DNA of 64,000 bases from assembly GCA_022570795.1 (NCBI GenBank), contig JAKUDP010000010.1:1054001-1118000 (forward strand), in the 5' to 3' direction. Below, piece by piece: positions 33,688 through 43,696 of this stretch. The position numbers and the translations under genes were made by a program. The DNA comes from Sphaerulina vaccinii. Its lineage: Eukaryota > Ascomycota > Dothideomycetes > Mycosphaerellales > Mycosphaerellaceae. The notes under the pieces were generated by a model. That model saw nothing but the letters and a program-made list of their open reading frames with translations, did not search any database and was not told the DNA's origin. Every line of letters starts with the position of its first letter. The first letter of the stretch is position 1.

Positions 33688-35022
33688 TCATCTACGAACA
33701 GAGTCCAGCTCTTCGATGAACTTGTATATACCCTCGAAGCCTTGGTACTCAAGAGGATCGTGTTTGTTCGAGCCGTAGCTGTCGGTGTGAGAGCGGACAG
33801 ATTGGTACTCTGGAGACGAGAGCCATGGGCTGGAAAGCTCTTCTCCGACAATGTCTTCGAATCCTGTGTCCGATTGTGTCGAATATGCTTGACTGCCGGA
33901 CAGCATATCATCAAGACTGATGACGTGTCGTTCAGCCTGTACCGGGTAATCGTAAAGATCAGCTCCGCAGGACTCCTCACTCACAGTCGATGGGTCGTTG
34001 CTAGGAGCAAAGGGAAAGAGAAGGGCGATCTCGGTACCTGCAAAGACATCGAACGAAGGGTCCTGAATAACAGTGCCGCGTTGAACATTCAGCTCATCGC
34101 ATAGGCGTTCCACGCTATCAGCATCGCAGCCTGGAAAGTGGACTCGTAGATGATCCTTCTGGTATGTAATAGGTAGATCCCCCAGTGCAGACAGTCGTCT
34201 GAGATCGTTTAGCACTGCTGCGAGATCCTTAAGAGCACGCGAGAAGTCCACAGAAAGCACATCGAGAAGGCCTTCAGTGTTGAGATTGTTGTTCTTCTCA
34301 GCAGACTGAGACATGCTGTAACCAATGATTGAGCTCAAAGGTGTGAGTGCAGTAATCGTTGGGTTGATCTGGAAGTCGATCCACGAGCCTGGAGTGGCAG
34401 TTGGCACAGACCGCAGCTTCCGGCCTGTCTCCTCTTGAAGAGTAGAGACGGCCTTGAATCGCTTGTTACCGTGGCTGTTCACGCCATCATATTGTGCCTT
34501 CTGGCCTTGAGTGAGGAATGCACGCATCGCCTGGGACACGTTGTGCACGACTTGCGATTGCATAGCTGGTCCATGGCTGAAATATCTGGCGCCTCCAGCT
34601 CCGCCGTGTGAGTAACCGCCCGCAGTCCGTCCAAGTGTACCGCCAGTCAAGTTTGGGCGGAGGGTCGATGCGAATGGCGCTCTTCCGGCGGAAGACTGGA
34701 CGTAGGAACCGACCCTCGACTTGGGGAACGAAGATCGGTCGTAGCGTACGCCAGACTTGCTGCTGCCAGACGAGAACTCGCGGACAGTCCGGTTCAGCCA
34801 GCGCCGAGCAGTCGAGTAATGGCGAGACTGGATTTGTCGTTTGGCGGCGAGCGGGTGTAGTGGTTGCTTTGGTTTAATTCGAGCGAAGATGGGGTCGAGT
34901 TGAGTTGCGCGTTGGACTCCGAACTGAGCATCGATCGCTCTGATGAGCTTTGACGCAGCAGCCTTCACCCCTGGGGCATGCCTGACGACCAGGCTATGCC
35001 AGAGATGTAAGCCTGGCGGCAT
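33688..35022 (-). CDS. conserved ascomycete protein, probably mitochondrial
   Basis: An intronless frame of 444 residues from ATG 35022. The N-terminal 90 residues are basic, poor in acid, with Arg-x-Tyr/Phe-Ser sites (SRHYST, REFSSG) typical of mitochondrial presequence cleavage. Two conserved blocks follow: GGARYFSHGPAMQSQVVHNV with AFLTQGQKAQYDGV, and TPGSWIDFQINPTITAL. I recall relatives being auto-named casein kinase II beta 2 subunit in fungal genomes. However, the C-P-x-x-x-C zinc-finger of real CK2 beta is absent here, so that label should not be copied. Function unknown. It is head-to-head with the dis3 gene, 224 bases between start codons. Confidence 0.75.
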   Translation of the reverse strand: MPPGLHLWHSLVVRHAPGVKAAASKLIRAIDAQFGVQRATQLDPIFARIKPKQPLHPLAAKRQIQSRHYSTARRWLNRTVREFSSGSSKSGVRYDRSSFPKSRVGSYVQSSAGRAPFASTLRPNLTGGTLGRTAGGYSHGGAGGARYFSHGPAMQSQVVHNVSQAMRAFLTQGQKAQYDGVNSHGNKRFKAVSTLQEETGRKLRSVPTATPGSWIDFQINPTITALTPLSSIIGYSMSQSAEKNNNLNTEGLLDVLSVDFSRALKDLAAVLNDLRRLSALGDLPITYQKDHLRVHFPGCDADSVERLCDELNVQRGTVIQDPSFDVFAGTEIALLFPFAPSNDPSTVSEESCGADLYDYPVQAERHVISLDDMLSGSQAYSTQSDTGFEDIVGEELSSPWLSSPEYQSVRSHTDSYGSNKHDPLEYQGFEGIYKFIEELDSVRR

Positions 35023-35246
35023 CGTAGGTGCTCAACGATGGAGTTGAGATTGGGTGTGTTGTCGTTGTTCTAGTGATGGTGGATTGAGTCTCTCCACGTC
35101 ACAAGATAGCGAAAGCGGGCGAGGTCGGCGTGGCTGTGCGGTGTGGCGAATTGCAGGGTCCTCGAACTTTACCAGACTTCGAACATTCTCCAAACGACAA
35201 CATCACGAAATCATCACCAAAACCAACGCCCAACACCTCGGTCACC
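35023..35246. promoter_or_regulatory. compact bidirectional promoter (mitochondrial-type gene / dis3)
   Basis: 224 bases between divergent ATG codons must contain both promoters and leaders. No TATA box recognised. Confidence 0.6.
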
Positions 35247-38228
35247 ATGACTTCGCTGAAGAGGTCTTACGGATCGACGGGCGCCACCACTACATTGAGC
35301 AGCAAAACATATCTCAGGACGCTCAAGTCTGGCAAGGTGCAAAAAGTCGTTCGCGAGCTCTACCTGCGCCAAGATATACCATGCTCGTCGAATTTGTGCA
35401 CTGCATGCATCGACATCGCCCCAGCAGGATTTAATGGCAAGAAGGAGCCTTTCGTGTTATCTGCCACACCGGCAGGCACGAAGGTATATGCCGAGGGACA
35501 TTATTTGGTTCCTGATACCAATGCCTTCCTCAACGCCATGGACTTTTTCGAGGCCGAGAACACAGTCCAGGATGTGATTGTGCTGCAAACGGTTCTCGAA
35601 GAAGTCAAGAACAGATCGCTGCCGCTGTATCATCGACTAATTGCTCTGACGAAGAACGATGGCAAACGATTCTATGTCTTCTTCAACGACTTTCGATTAG
35701 AGACATACGCCACACGAGATGCGGGTGAGACTATCAATGATCGCAACGATCGCGGCATCCGAAAGGCCTGTACGTGGTACTCTGAACATCTGCAGAAGGC
35801 AGTGACAGCACGCCAAAGCATCCGATGCCCTGCCATTGTCATGCTGTCCGATGATAAGGATAGTTTGCGCAAGGCAAAGCTTGAGGGTGTCGCGGCTGCA
35901 AACTTGCACGACTACGTGTCGAGTCTCGCTGATGCGGATCGTCTCCTTGACATGGTCGCTTCCAGTCGTGATCAACGAGCTGCACGGGACGCGAAGACTC
36001 AGCTTCTGTACCCTGACTATATTTCCGTTTCTGCCATGCTGACTGGCGTGAAGAATGGCACAATGCATCAGGGAACATTCAGTGTGTCACCATACAACTA
36101 CCTCGAAGGCACAGTACATGTGCCATCATTTGACAGGCCTCTCATTATCCAAGGCCGAGAGAACAGCAATCGGGCAGTGTCTGGTGATGTCGTGGTCCTC
36201 GAGGTCTTGCCCAAAGATCAATGGAAAGCACCTTCGAGTAAGGTCATTGAGGAGGAAGACGTGAACAAGAACGACAATGCTGAGAACGAGGACAACTCTG
36301 CTGAAGGTGTCGTGTCAGCACAAGAACGCAGGGCCCTGCGGGACGAAGTCAAGCGTGCGCATGGCAAGGCTGGCGAGGGGAAACCGCAGCCAACAGCCAA
36401 GGTCGTTGGCATAATCAAACGTAACTGGCGGCAGTATGTCGGACACATCGATAAGGACTCGGTCAAGACTGGTGCGAAGCAGAGTCGAGCACAGCAGACG
36501 GTATTTCTCATACCCATGGACAAGCGCATACCGAAGATCAGAGTGCGCACAAGACAGGCTGGCGATCTTCTCGGCAAGCGTGTGTTGGTGACGATAGATT
36601 CCTGGGATCGCGAGTCACGGTATCCTGTCGGCCACTTCATCCGTAGTTTGGGTGAGCTGGAAACGAAGGGCGCCGAGACTGAAGCTCTTCTGCTGGAGTG
36701 GGATGTGCAATACCGACCTTTTCCGAAGACTGTGCTCGACTGTCTGCCAGCCGAAGGGCATGACTGGAAGGTGCCAGCAGACGTCAATGACCCAGGCTGG
36801 AAAGGCAGACGAGATCTTCGTGGCGAGCTCATATGCTCGATCGACCCTCCTGGATGCGTGGACATCGACGATGCTTTACATGCCAAGAAACTCCCGAATG
36901 GCAACTTCGAGGTTGGTGTGCATATTGCAGACGTCTCTCACTTCATCAAGCCAAACAACGCTATGGACAAGGAGGCATCTCTTCGCGGCACAACAGTGTA
37001 CTTGGTAGATAAGCGCATCGACATGCTGCCTATGTTGCTGGGTACCGATCTCTGTTCTCTCAAGCCATATGTCGAGAGGTATGCTTTCAGTGTGTTGTGG
37101 GAGCTCGATCAGAACGCCAATATCGTGAACTCGACCTTCACGAAGAGTGTCATCGCATCGCGAGAAGCCTTCAGCTACGAACGTGCCCAACTCCGCATCG
37201 ACGATCAATCACAGCAAGACGACCTCACACAAGGCATGCGTCATCTGATGTATCTGTCTAAGAAACTGCGAGCCAAGCGAATGGCAGCTGGCGCGCTGAA
37301 TCTTGCATCGCCAGAAGTACGAGTCGAGACAGAAAGCGAAACTTCAGACCCAGTCGACGTAAAGACGAAGCAACTTCTCGATACCAATCAGCTTGTAGAG
37401 GAGTTCATGTTACTCGCCAACATCTCCGTGGCTGGCAAGAACTACGAGGCCTTCCCACAAACAGCTCTCCTCCGTCGTCACGCCGCACCACCAAAGACGA
37501 ACTTTGAAGAACTCAGCAACCAGCTCAAAACCAAGAAGGGCATGGAACTCCGTTCCGACTCCTCAAAAGCTGTGGCAGACAGTCTAGACGAATGTGTCGA
37601 TCCTCAGGAGCCGTTCTTCAACACTCTCGTCCGCATCCTTGCCACACGCTGCATGATGTCTGCAGAGTACTTCTGTTCTGGTACACAAGCATACCCAGAC
37701 TTCAGACATTATGGCCTTGCTTCTGAAATCTATACGCACTTCACAAGTCCGATTAGACGTTATGCAGATCTCGAAGCGCATAGACAGCTTGCTGCAGCTA
37801 TTGAGTATGAGCCGTTGGATGCTTCTCTACAGTCTCGACACAAACTCGAGGGTGTATGCAAGAATATCAACGTTCGACATCGAAATGCTCAGATGGCTGG
37901 ACGTGCTAGTGTGGAGTATTATGTGGGTCAGGCACTGAAGGGTCGTGTGATAGAAGAGGATGGTTTCATCATGCGGATCTTCAGCAATGGTTTTGTTGTC
38001 TTCGTGCCACGTTTCGGCATCGAAGGACTTGTTCGTCTCAAAGACTTGGGTGGCGAAGGCGAGAAGGAACCTGATAGTGTCTTTGATGCGGAGGATTACT
38101 CTTTGGAGATCAGGGATGGAGCCAAGGCAGGTACGAAGTTGGAGCTTTTCCAGAAGATCACTGTGCGGATTAGTGATGAAGCAGAGGAAAGCACGGGCAA
38201 GAGAAAGATCAAGTTGGGCTTGGTTTAA
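35247..38228 (+). CDS. dis3: exosome catalytic subunit Dis3/Rrp44
   Basis: An intronless gene of 993 residues. The ATG at 35247 is the first in frame after upstream non-ATG codons. The N-terminal CR3 Cys motif is CSSNLCTAC (about 46-54). The PIN endonuclease domain (about 80-230) has LVPDTNAFL, VLEEVKNRS and SDDKDSLRKA, supplying the acidic metal ligands. Two cold-shock domains follow (about 270-500). The RNB exonuclease domain (about 525-850) carries the active-site block DPPGCVDIDDA. A C-terminal S1 domain ends the protein. Dis3 provides both 3'-5' exonuclease and endonuclease activity of the RNA exosome in nucleus and cytoplasm. All key acidic residues that I can place appear intact. An acidic insert (ENEDNSAEG) with a Lys-rich stretch lies between the cold-shock domains. 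Confidence 0.96.
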   Translation: MTSLKRSYGSTGATTTLSSKTYLRTLKSGKVQKVVRELYLRQDIPCSSNLCTACIDIAPAGFNGKKEPFVLSATPAGTKVYAEGHYLVPDTNAFLNAMDFFEAENTVQDVIVLQTVLEEVKNRSLPLYHRLIALTKNDGKRFYVFFNDFRLETYATRDAGETINDRNDRGIRKACTWYSEHLQKAVTARQSIRCPAIVMLSDDKDSLRKAKLEGVAAANLHDYVSSLADADRLLDMVASSRDQRAARDAKTQLLYPDYISVSAMLTGVKNGTMHQGTFSVSPYNYLEGTVHVPSFDRPLIIQGRENSNRAVSGDVVVLEVLPKDQWKAPSSKVIEEEDVNKNDNAENEDNSAEGVVSAQERRALRDEVKRAHGKAGEGKPQPTAKVVGIIKRNWRQYVGHIDKDSVKTGAKQSRAQQTVFLIPMDKRIPKIRVRTRQAGDLLGKRVLVTIDSWDRESRYPVGHFIRSLGELETKGAETEALLLEWDVQYRPFPKTVLDCLPAEGHDWKVPADVNDPGWKGRRDLRGELICSIDPPGCVDIDDALHAKKLPNGNFEVGVHIADVSHFIKPNNAMDKEASLRGTTVYLVDKRIDMLPMLLGTDLCSLKPYVERYAFSVLWELDQNANIVNSTFTKSVIASREAFSYERAQLRIDDQSQQDDLTQGMRHLMYLSKKLRAKRMAAGALNLASPEVRVETESETSDPVDVKTKQLLDTNQLVEEFMLLANISVAGKNYEAFPQTALLRRHAAPPKTNFEELSNQLKTKKGMELRSDSSKAVADSLDECVDPQEPFFNTLVRILATRCMMSAEYFCSGTQAYPDFRHYGLASEIYTHFTSPIRRYADLEAHRQLAAAIEYEPLDASLQSRHKLEGVCKNINVRHRNAQMAGRASVEYYVGQALKGRVIEEDGFIMRIFSNGFVVFVPRFGIEGLVRLKDLGGEGEKEPDSVFDAEDYSLEIRDGAKAGTKLELFQKITVRISDEAEESTGKRKIKLGLV

Positions 38229-38914
38229 ATAGTTCGGGATACAGCGAGGCTGATCTACAGCGTCTAGCAACAGGCTGGAGATGTCGTAAATGCGCTAGAT
38301 GACATGGAAAAGGTTACATCTGCTGCCGCAGGTTGCAAACTGCTGCTGACCCGCTCAGCAAGACAAACACTATCAACATCCTTCCACCAATCGTGTAGGA
38401 GTCAATTCGTTATCGCCAGACACCAAGTGCTCGTTCGCAGACAACTCCTGTAGCAGCCCACTGCAGCTTGTGTCAATAAGAACGTGCCATTGTGTCATTA
38501 CTCGGCACAAAGCTAAGAACCCAGGATGACGGTAAATACCATTGTCACGAGTGTAACCCATATCGTTGCCCCTGCCAGCTCAGGATTCCGTGACGCTGCC
38601 AGCCAGCTGGGGCTTTGGCATCCAGAGCCTTACAGCCCTGTTCAGCGTGCAGTCAACGGCATGAAGAGCGGCCGCGCATGAACTTTCATGCACGAGCGGA
38701 CCGCAGCTGCATTCGGCACGCGAAGTAAGCTTGGCTGTGCTACCAATATGCCAGAATCCGTCAGTGCGATACTCGTTTGCGAACTCGCCAGGGATGTGCT
38801 AGAATCCTTCGACGCGGCTGCTCGTAGATCATGGCTGACAATCAGAACGTGGTCCATTTGAGAAAGTAGCAAGGAGAACGTATGTCTTTTTGCCTGGCAG
38901 AGAGACACTCAGAT
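38229..38914. other. convergent 3' region, no gene supported
   Basis: Between dis3 and the next minus-strand gene. An 88-codon minus-strand frame (38642-38908) has no family and no supporting context. Confidence 0.5.
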
Positions 38915-39799
38915 TCATGTGGAAGTACGGCTGAACCAGCCAAGCCATCGCACGTACTCCGGAGTGTCGATGAGAGTGTCTGATGTTGCTTGTTGCTGCG
39001 TCTCATGGTCTTTCTGCTGCTCTTCTGTGCCCGGGTCTTTCTCCGGAGTCTTTGCTTCTGCTTCGATCTTCTGGCGAATTAGGTGGCCACTGGGAAAGTG
39101 CTGTATAACAAGACTATTCGTCGCCTGTTCGAACTGGTCTCGCACCATCTGCTCTTCGAAGACTGCAGGTACGATCTCAGACCTGTCCCATACGATCTTG
39201 TTCCTAAGTGCTTCACTTCCCTGAAATTTATGAGTTGTATGCGATGAAGACTGCTTGTAATCGCTGCTTACCTTTTCAGTGGATGATCCAGGAATACTGC
39301 TGGTATACGTCTTTTCCACGGGATCCGCGAAATGTAGATAACGGATCAGTATAGAGTCGATCAATTCCTCTCCGATGCCCAGTTCTGACGCAGGTCCGTA
39401 GACATGCCTTGCGAGAATAAGGTGAGAGGAGGACCTGCTCAGGTTCATTGCTCGGCTTGCTAGAGATTCACGATTCCTTCTTGGAGCCCTCGCCAAGTTC
39501 TGCCGATCGTAGATGACCGCAGCGTAGAGGTAATACTCATCGTGGGGATACTTTGAACCAGGAGATAAGAGAAGTCCGTAGTCGGTGAGTAGAACGTCTC
39601 GCAGAAATTGCCGCAGACGCACTGCTTCCGCAGAGATGTCTTCGTCTGGTCTGTACGGCTTTGCTGAACCTGAAAAAGCGCGGGCCTGGTCTTCGCAAAC
39701 CGGATCACTTGCTTGAGGTGGGACATGCTGCACATTTGCAGACTTGCCGGTATGCTTGGTCTCCGCCGGTTGCGTGCGGCGAGTGTACAGCCAGGCCAT
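38915..39799 (-). CDS. uncharacterised fungal protein
   Basis: ATG at 39799. The frame is open throughout (294 residues). However, 39271-39221 has a strong intron signature (GTAAGC at one end, AAATTTCAG at the other) of 51 bases with no stop, so splicing would give 277 residues (exons 39799-39272 and 39220-38915). Visible features are a basic N-terminus, a conserved-looking helical block (VRLRQFLRDVLLTDYGLLL, EYYLYAAVIYDRQNLARA) and a C-terminal charged Glu/Gln/Lys-rich stretch. No signal peptide or membrane segment. I do not recognise the family. Confidence 0.65.
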   Translation of the reverse strand: MAWLYTRRTQPAETKHTGKSANVQHVPPQASDPVCEDQARAFSGSAKPYRPDEDISAEAVRLRQFLRDVLLTDYGLLLSPGSKYPHDEYYLYAAVIYDRQNLARAPRRNRESLASRAMNLSRSSSHLILARHVYGPASELGIGEELIDSILIRYLHFADPVEKTYTSSIPGSSTEKVSSDYKQSSSHTTHKFQGSEALRNKIVWDRSEIVPAVFEEQMVRDQFEQATNSLVIQHFPSGHLIRQKIEAEAKTPEKDPGTEEQQKDHETQQQATSDTLIDTPEYVRWLGWFSRTST

Positions 39800-40766
39800 G
39801 TTGCCCTTGTGATGTATGTAGGTCGCTGCTCTGTCCGCTGTTGATACTAAAAAGTGATACTCGCCCAGGCTTTTAATTCTGAGTCAGGTCAGCCAATCAC
39901 CTGAGATGCTTACCTTTGCTGGCACGCCAGTCGCATCAGCCTCCGCAAGAAGCCAGCCTACTCATCAGAACGGCAGCAGTGCTCCTCGTTGAATGCTGCC
40001 TGCTGCAGGCTCTCGCCTATCTTGCTTCCTTGCACGATTCTTCTCATCACATCCTGTGATTGTAGAGGTGCTGTCTAGGGTGAAAAGATTCACCGGGAGT
40101 CCATTTCCAGCACAAAAGCATTGCCGGCATCCGAACAGGTGCAGGCCGTTCTGTGTTTGTCGCTGTTGTGTATAGACAGAACTGGAAGAAAGATCGAGCA
40201 CGAAAGGGCGACATGCGGTCTTGCCTTAGCGCGTGGGTCGCGACTGCCAATGAACAAAAGCTTGGCTTGGAATGCAAATGGCCGAGGCTTCTTCTGACTC
40301 CTCTCTTCCTTTGAGAGATTCTGGCCAACGACAAGTGTCACCACATCCACCGCAAGGAGCGCCATCAGACCGCCACGAGGAATTCGCCGTCTTGGGCATC
40401 GCATGCTTTTGCAAAGGCCGCTTGCGCCGCGGATACTGTAAGACGCGACGCGACATGTGAGCATCTGGCAAAAACCAGAGAGAAAGAGCTGCAGAGTCAG
40501 CACAGTGACAGAACAAGTCACACTGAGAGATGGAGCTGATGCTGATATGCAGGTGTTTTTGTCTTTTCGTTCCCAACGGGCTCATGACGTTGGATATATA
40601 CAAGCCGTTATCGCGTCGTCTGCGCATTAGCAGTGGAGTCATCTATGGTTCGCATTAATCATTACACTTGAAGTCCTTTCGTCGTCGACTTCCAGAAATC
40701 CAGGCTCTTCCCATCTGGCGCTCGACGGTGGCTCTTCCGTCCAGAGGGGTATCTCAAAATTCAAGC
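39800..40766. other. intergenic, no gene supported
   Basis: Overlapping frames of 60-143 codons on both strands, none with a family. Presumed promoter of the uncharacterised gene on the left and 3' region of the HsbA gene on the right. Confidence 0.45.
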
Positions 40767-41703
40767 TTAAAATGCAGCAACGGCCACAGCCAGACCTGCG
40801 GCAAATGCACCCACACCCGCCTTGGCCAGTGGTGCTGCTGCACCTGTATATTGTGCTGGTTTCGATGTCGGTGTGCTTCCTGGGAGGCTGTACGATGGAA
40901 TGCCTGTCACAGTGGTAACTGTTGGCATCTTGTAACCGGCACCATTGTTTCCTGCTGGAACTGCACTGCCCATTGCGCTCACAGGAGCGGCGCTGGCCAT
41001 AACACTTGGCTGAACGCTGGCCTTGACGGTTGGTCCAGGTGCTTGCACTTGTCTGAAGAGCCAGGTATCAGCAGGTGATAGTCACGAGAATAGTGTTACA
41101 GCGAGGATTGACTTACCCATCTCCAATCTGTGTTACCGGCGTTCCAGTCTGGGTAGCTGCTGCTGATCCGCCACTGCTGGCGCTTCCAGAGTATGCAGCA
41201 ATTCCGCGAGCGAGACTATCGGCAATAGGTTGTGCGAGGTTCATCGCAATGCCTTGAAGGTTCTCTGGAATCTTGCTGAGAAGTGCTGTGGAAAATGCCA
41301 TAGACGCAGCTTGCTGGGCTTGTAGGCCAGAAAGAACTGCTTCGCGCACGCCGGCCAAAGAGCTTGACTTGCTGATGAGGTTCGAGATGGTGCTGTCGAC
41401 AACCTTGCCTAGGTCCTGGATTGGGTTTGCCAAGCTGGCAGCGTCGTCAAAGGACAATGTTGAAAGTCCATTGGCTTCTGATGTGGCAGCCTTGATGGCG
41501 TTGACGACCGCGGTGTTTCCAGATGCGAGGGCAAGCAGATCGCCAGAAGAAATTGCAGTGTTGAGCGATTGTGTTGCAGACTGAATAGCTGCGATGCTGC
41601 TTGAGATGTCTGCTGCAGCTTGCCGACTGATGATGGCAGGGCTCCTGGTGTCCAAGCTGAAGGCGACCGCCTGAGCGATGAAGAGTGATGCGAGGAACTT
41701 CAT
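40767..41703 (-). CDS. HsbA-type cell-wall galactomannoprotein with GPI signal
   Basis: Exons 41703-41117 and 41052-40767, 290 residues, with a 64-base GTAAGT...CTCTTCAG intron. The ATG at 41703 starts a signal peptide (MKFLASLFIAQAVAFS); the longer frame begins at a non-ATG codon. Residues about 30-180 are the all-helical hydrophobic-surface-binding-protein A domain (AADISSSIAAIQSATQSLN, EAVLSGLQAQQAASMAFS, IAMNLAQPIADSLARGIAAY). A Ser/Thr/Pro-rich spacer follows, then a C-terminal hydrophobic tail (AGVGAFAAGLAVAVAAF) preceded by small residues, as expected for GPI attachment. HsbA of Aspergillus binds hydrophobic surfaces and recruits cutinase. Here the GPI tail points to anchorage in membrane or wall. 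Surface role inferred. Confidence 0.85.
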
Positions 41704-43696
41704 TGTTGCTTGAGGCTCAACCTGACGGATGGTTGAACTGTTGCGAAGATGGTGCTGGTGTCGCGTGTGCGTTCGCAAGAAGTGGATCTCCGGACGAGAA
41801 GAAAATCGAAGTAACCGGACACGCCTACCTCTATCAACGCTACTTGCTGCGAACGCCTCATAGCCAAATCCTCTTCTGGACTTCTGAAGTCTGCCTCGGT
41901 GATTCTGGTGATGGCTGGAGACGGCCTCTCACATGGCTCGAAGCGAAAAGCTACAAAGTCACTAACACCGATTGTCCCCGCACGGTTTCTCCAGATATGG
42001 ATCCACCTCCACATGACCTCACTGCTTCATTGGACAATTCGTTCATCTGACAAAGATACTATGACTAGTATGGCAATAGATCAACGCCTTGAACGTCACT
42101 CTAACCAACTTCACTCGACGACCGACCTGCAGTAGTTTCTATTTCTCTGTACCTGCATCGTGAGCTTTCAAGCTGTCTTGGTCTCCAGGACCGAACCGAG
42201 ACAGCGCTGGTGTACCAAAATCTGTAGCTATCTTCTGGTATGCGTCAAACATTATTAACATATCAGCACGATACTTGCTGCATGTTAACACGATGGGCCT
42301 ATGCTGTCTGGCAGAAGGTGTCGCAATGTATCCGCGGGCAAGCAGAATTGCGCCGTGATCGAGCGAAGCCATCGAAGAGATGCGCCACACCGAGCTATGA
42401 TCCCCCACATCCTCCACCGACGCAAAGTCCCGGACGCTCGGACGAACATGCTTACATCCAGACTGGCCCGATCGCAACGACAAACTTGGCATGACCACCA
42501 AGTCGAGCTTCGAGATGAGTTGAAATCAACTGTCCGGCCTGGTTGTTGCTAGCATTCGATCCTACAGTTGACCACACGGGAAGCAGAAATTACTAAAGGA
42601 GATGAGAAGAAATCGATTCACCATGAAGCACCTACCAGGCCTGGATGTCGTACTGCGGGTCAATGCTGAGGGCGCCTCCAACTATGCTTAATTCTGTCTC
42701 ACGTATGCATACGTCGACGTCGGGTCATCTGCTTTTGCGGTGGCTGCACCGAACTCGGTCGCGCCTCATCCTGCGAACGAACAATCCGGCTACGAGCAAT
42801 ATGCGAATGGTGGATCACTGAGGAACCTGATGCACTTGGGTTGATGATGTCGCATGAACAGCGGATCTCATCATTCATGGATGGGCTCATTCTCCTTGGC
42901 AGGACAAACGACTGCGCAGAAGAGCAATGGACGCCACGCAATGAGAGCCTGCGACCACGATCAGATTGCGCATATGGCCATGGCACTCACGATCGAACAT
43001 TGGAGTATTTGACAGCGACAGCATTGCAAAGCTGGAAATGTGTATCGCATGCAAAGACAACGCGAAGCATTGGAGCTTTGCTTGGCCTTGGCTCACGCGA
43101 GACAAGCAATCGATCGATCGCTTTTCCCCAGTCAACATGTTCAAAGGTCATTTCATGCTAGTTTCTGGAGCTGGACGCCGTGTAAGATCGCTTTCCTTTG
43201 ACGACTCCCTAAGGTGCAGCGGCCGACGTCGGGTTCAACACCCCGCTGATCCTACTGAGTTGGGAGACACGCATGCCGGATTCTCGCGACATCTCGGCGG
43301 AGCCTTACTATCGGATTCCAAGCTGTCGAGGTGTATCGCGAAGCGACCTGCTTCGCCTTCTAAGCTGCCCAGTGAATTTGCGCAGACGACCAGACCAGCT
43401 ATCGACCTTCGATCAATGCGCCAAATTACGAAGCCGTCATTGTTTCTACCAAGAGTCTAACATTTAGCTGAGTGCGCGACACCTCGAGAGCAAAATATCA
43501 GTACAGGCGCTGAACAGCCCTATCCCGATCGGTTGTCGTGTGCTTCGGGGATGAGACAATCGCAGCAGCCACAGCAGCAGCAGAAGTCTTGCGCGAAGCT
43601 TCATGTCTTCCAGAGGTCTGGCGTCCAGGAATGGATCTTAGCAACCGACGCAAGACAGAACTGGTCAAGTATGCCATTATCATTCATCTAGCATTT
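41704..43696. other. intergenic, no gene supported
   Basis: Two kilobases between the HsbA gene start and the transporter stop. Frames are short and overlapping. A T-arm-like GGTTCAACACC at 43,230 has no matching acceptor stem. HsbA promoter presumed at the left end. Confidence 0.5.

Noticed and set aside
33688..35022. Casein kinase II beta label for this gene
   Set aside because: The CK2 beta zinc-finger cysteines are absent; features point to a mitochondrial protein.
43228..43245. tRNA B-box-like GGTTCAACACC
   Set aside because: No acceptor stem partner or A box at the right distance.
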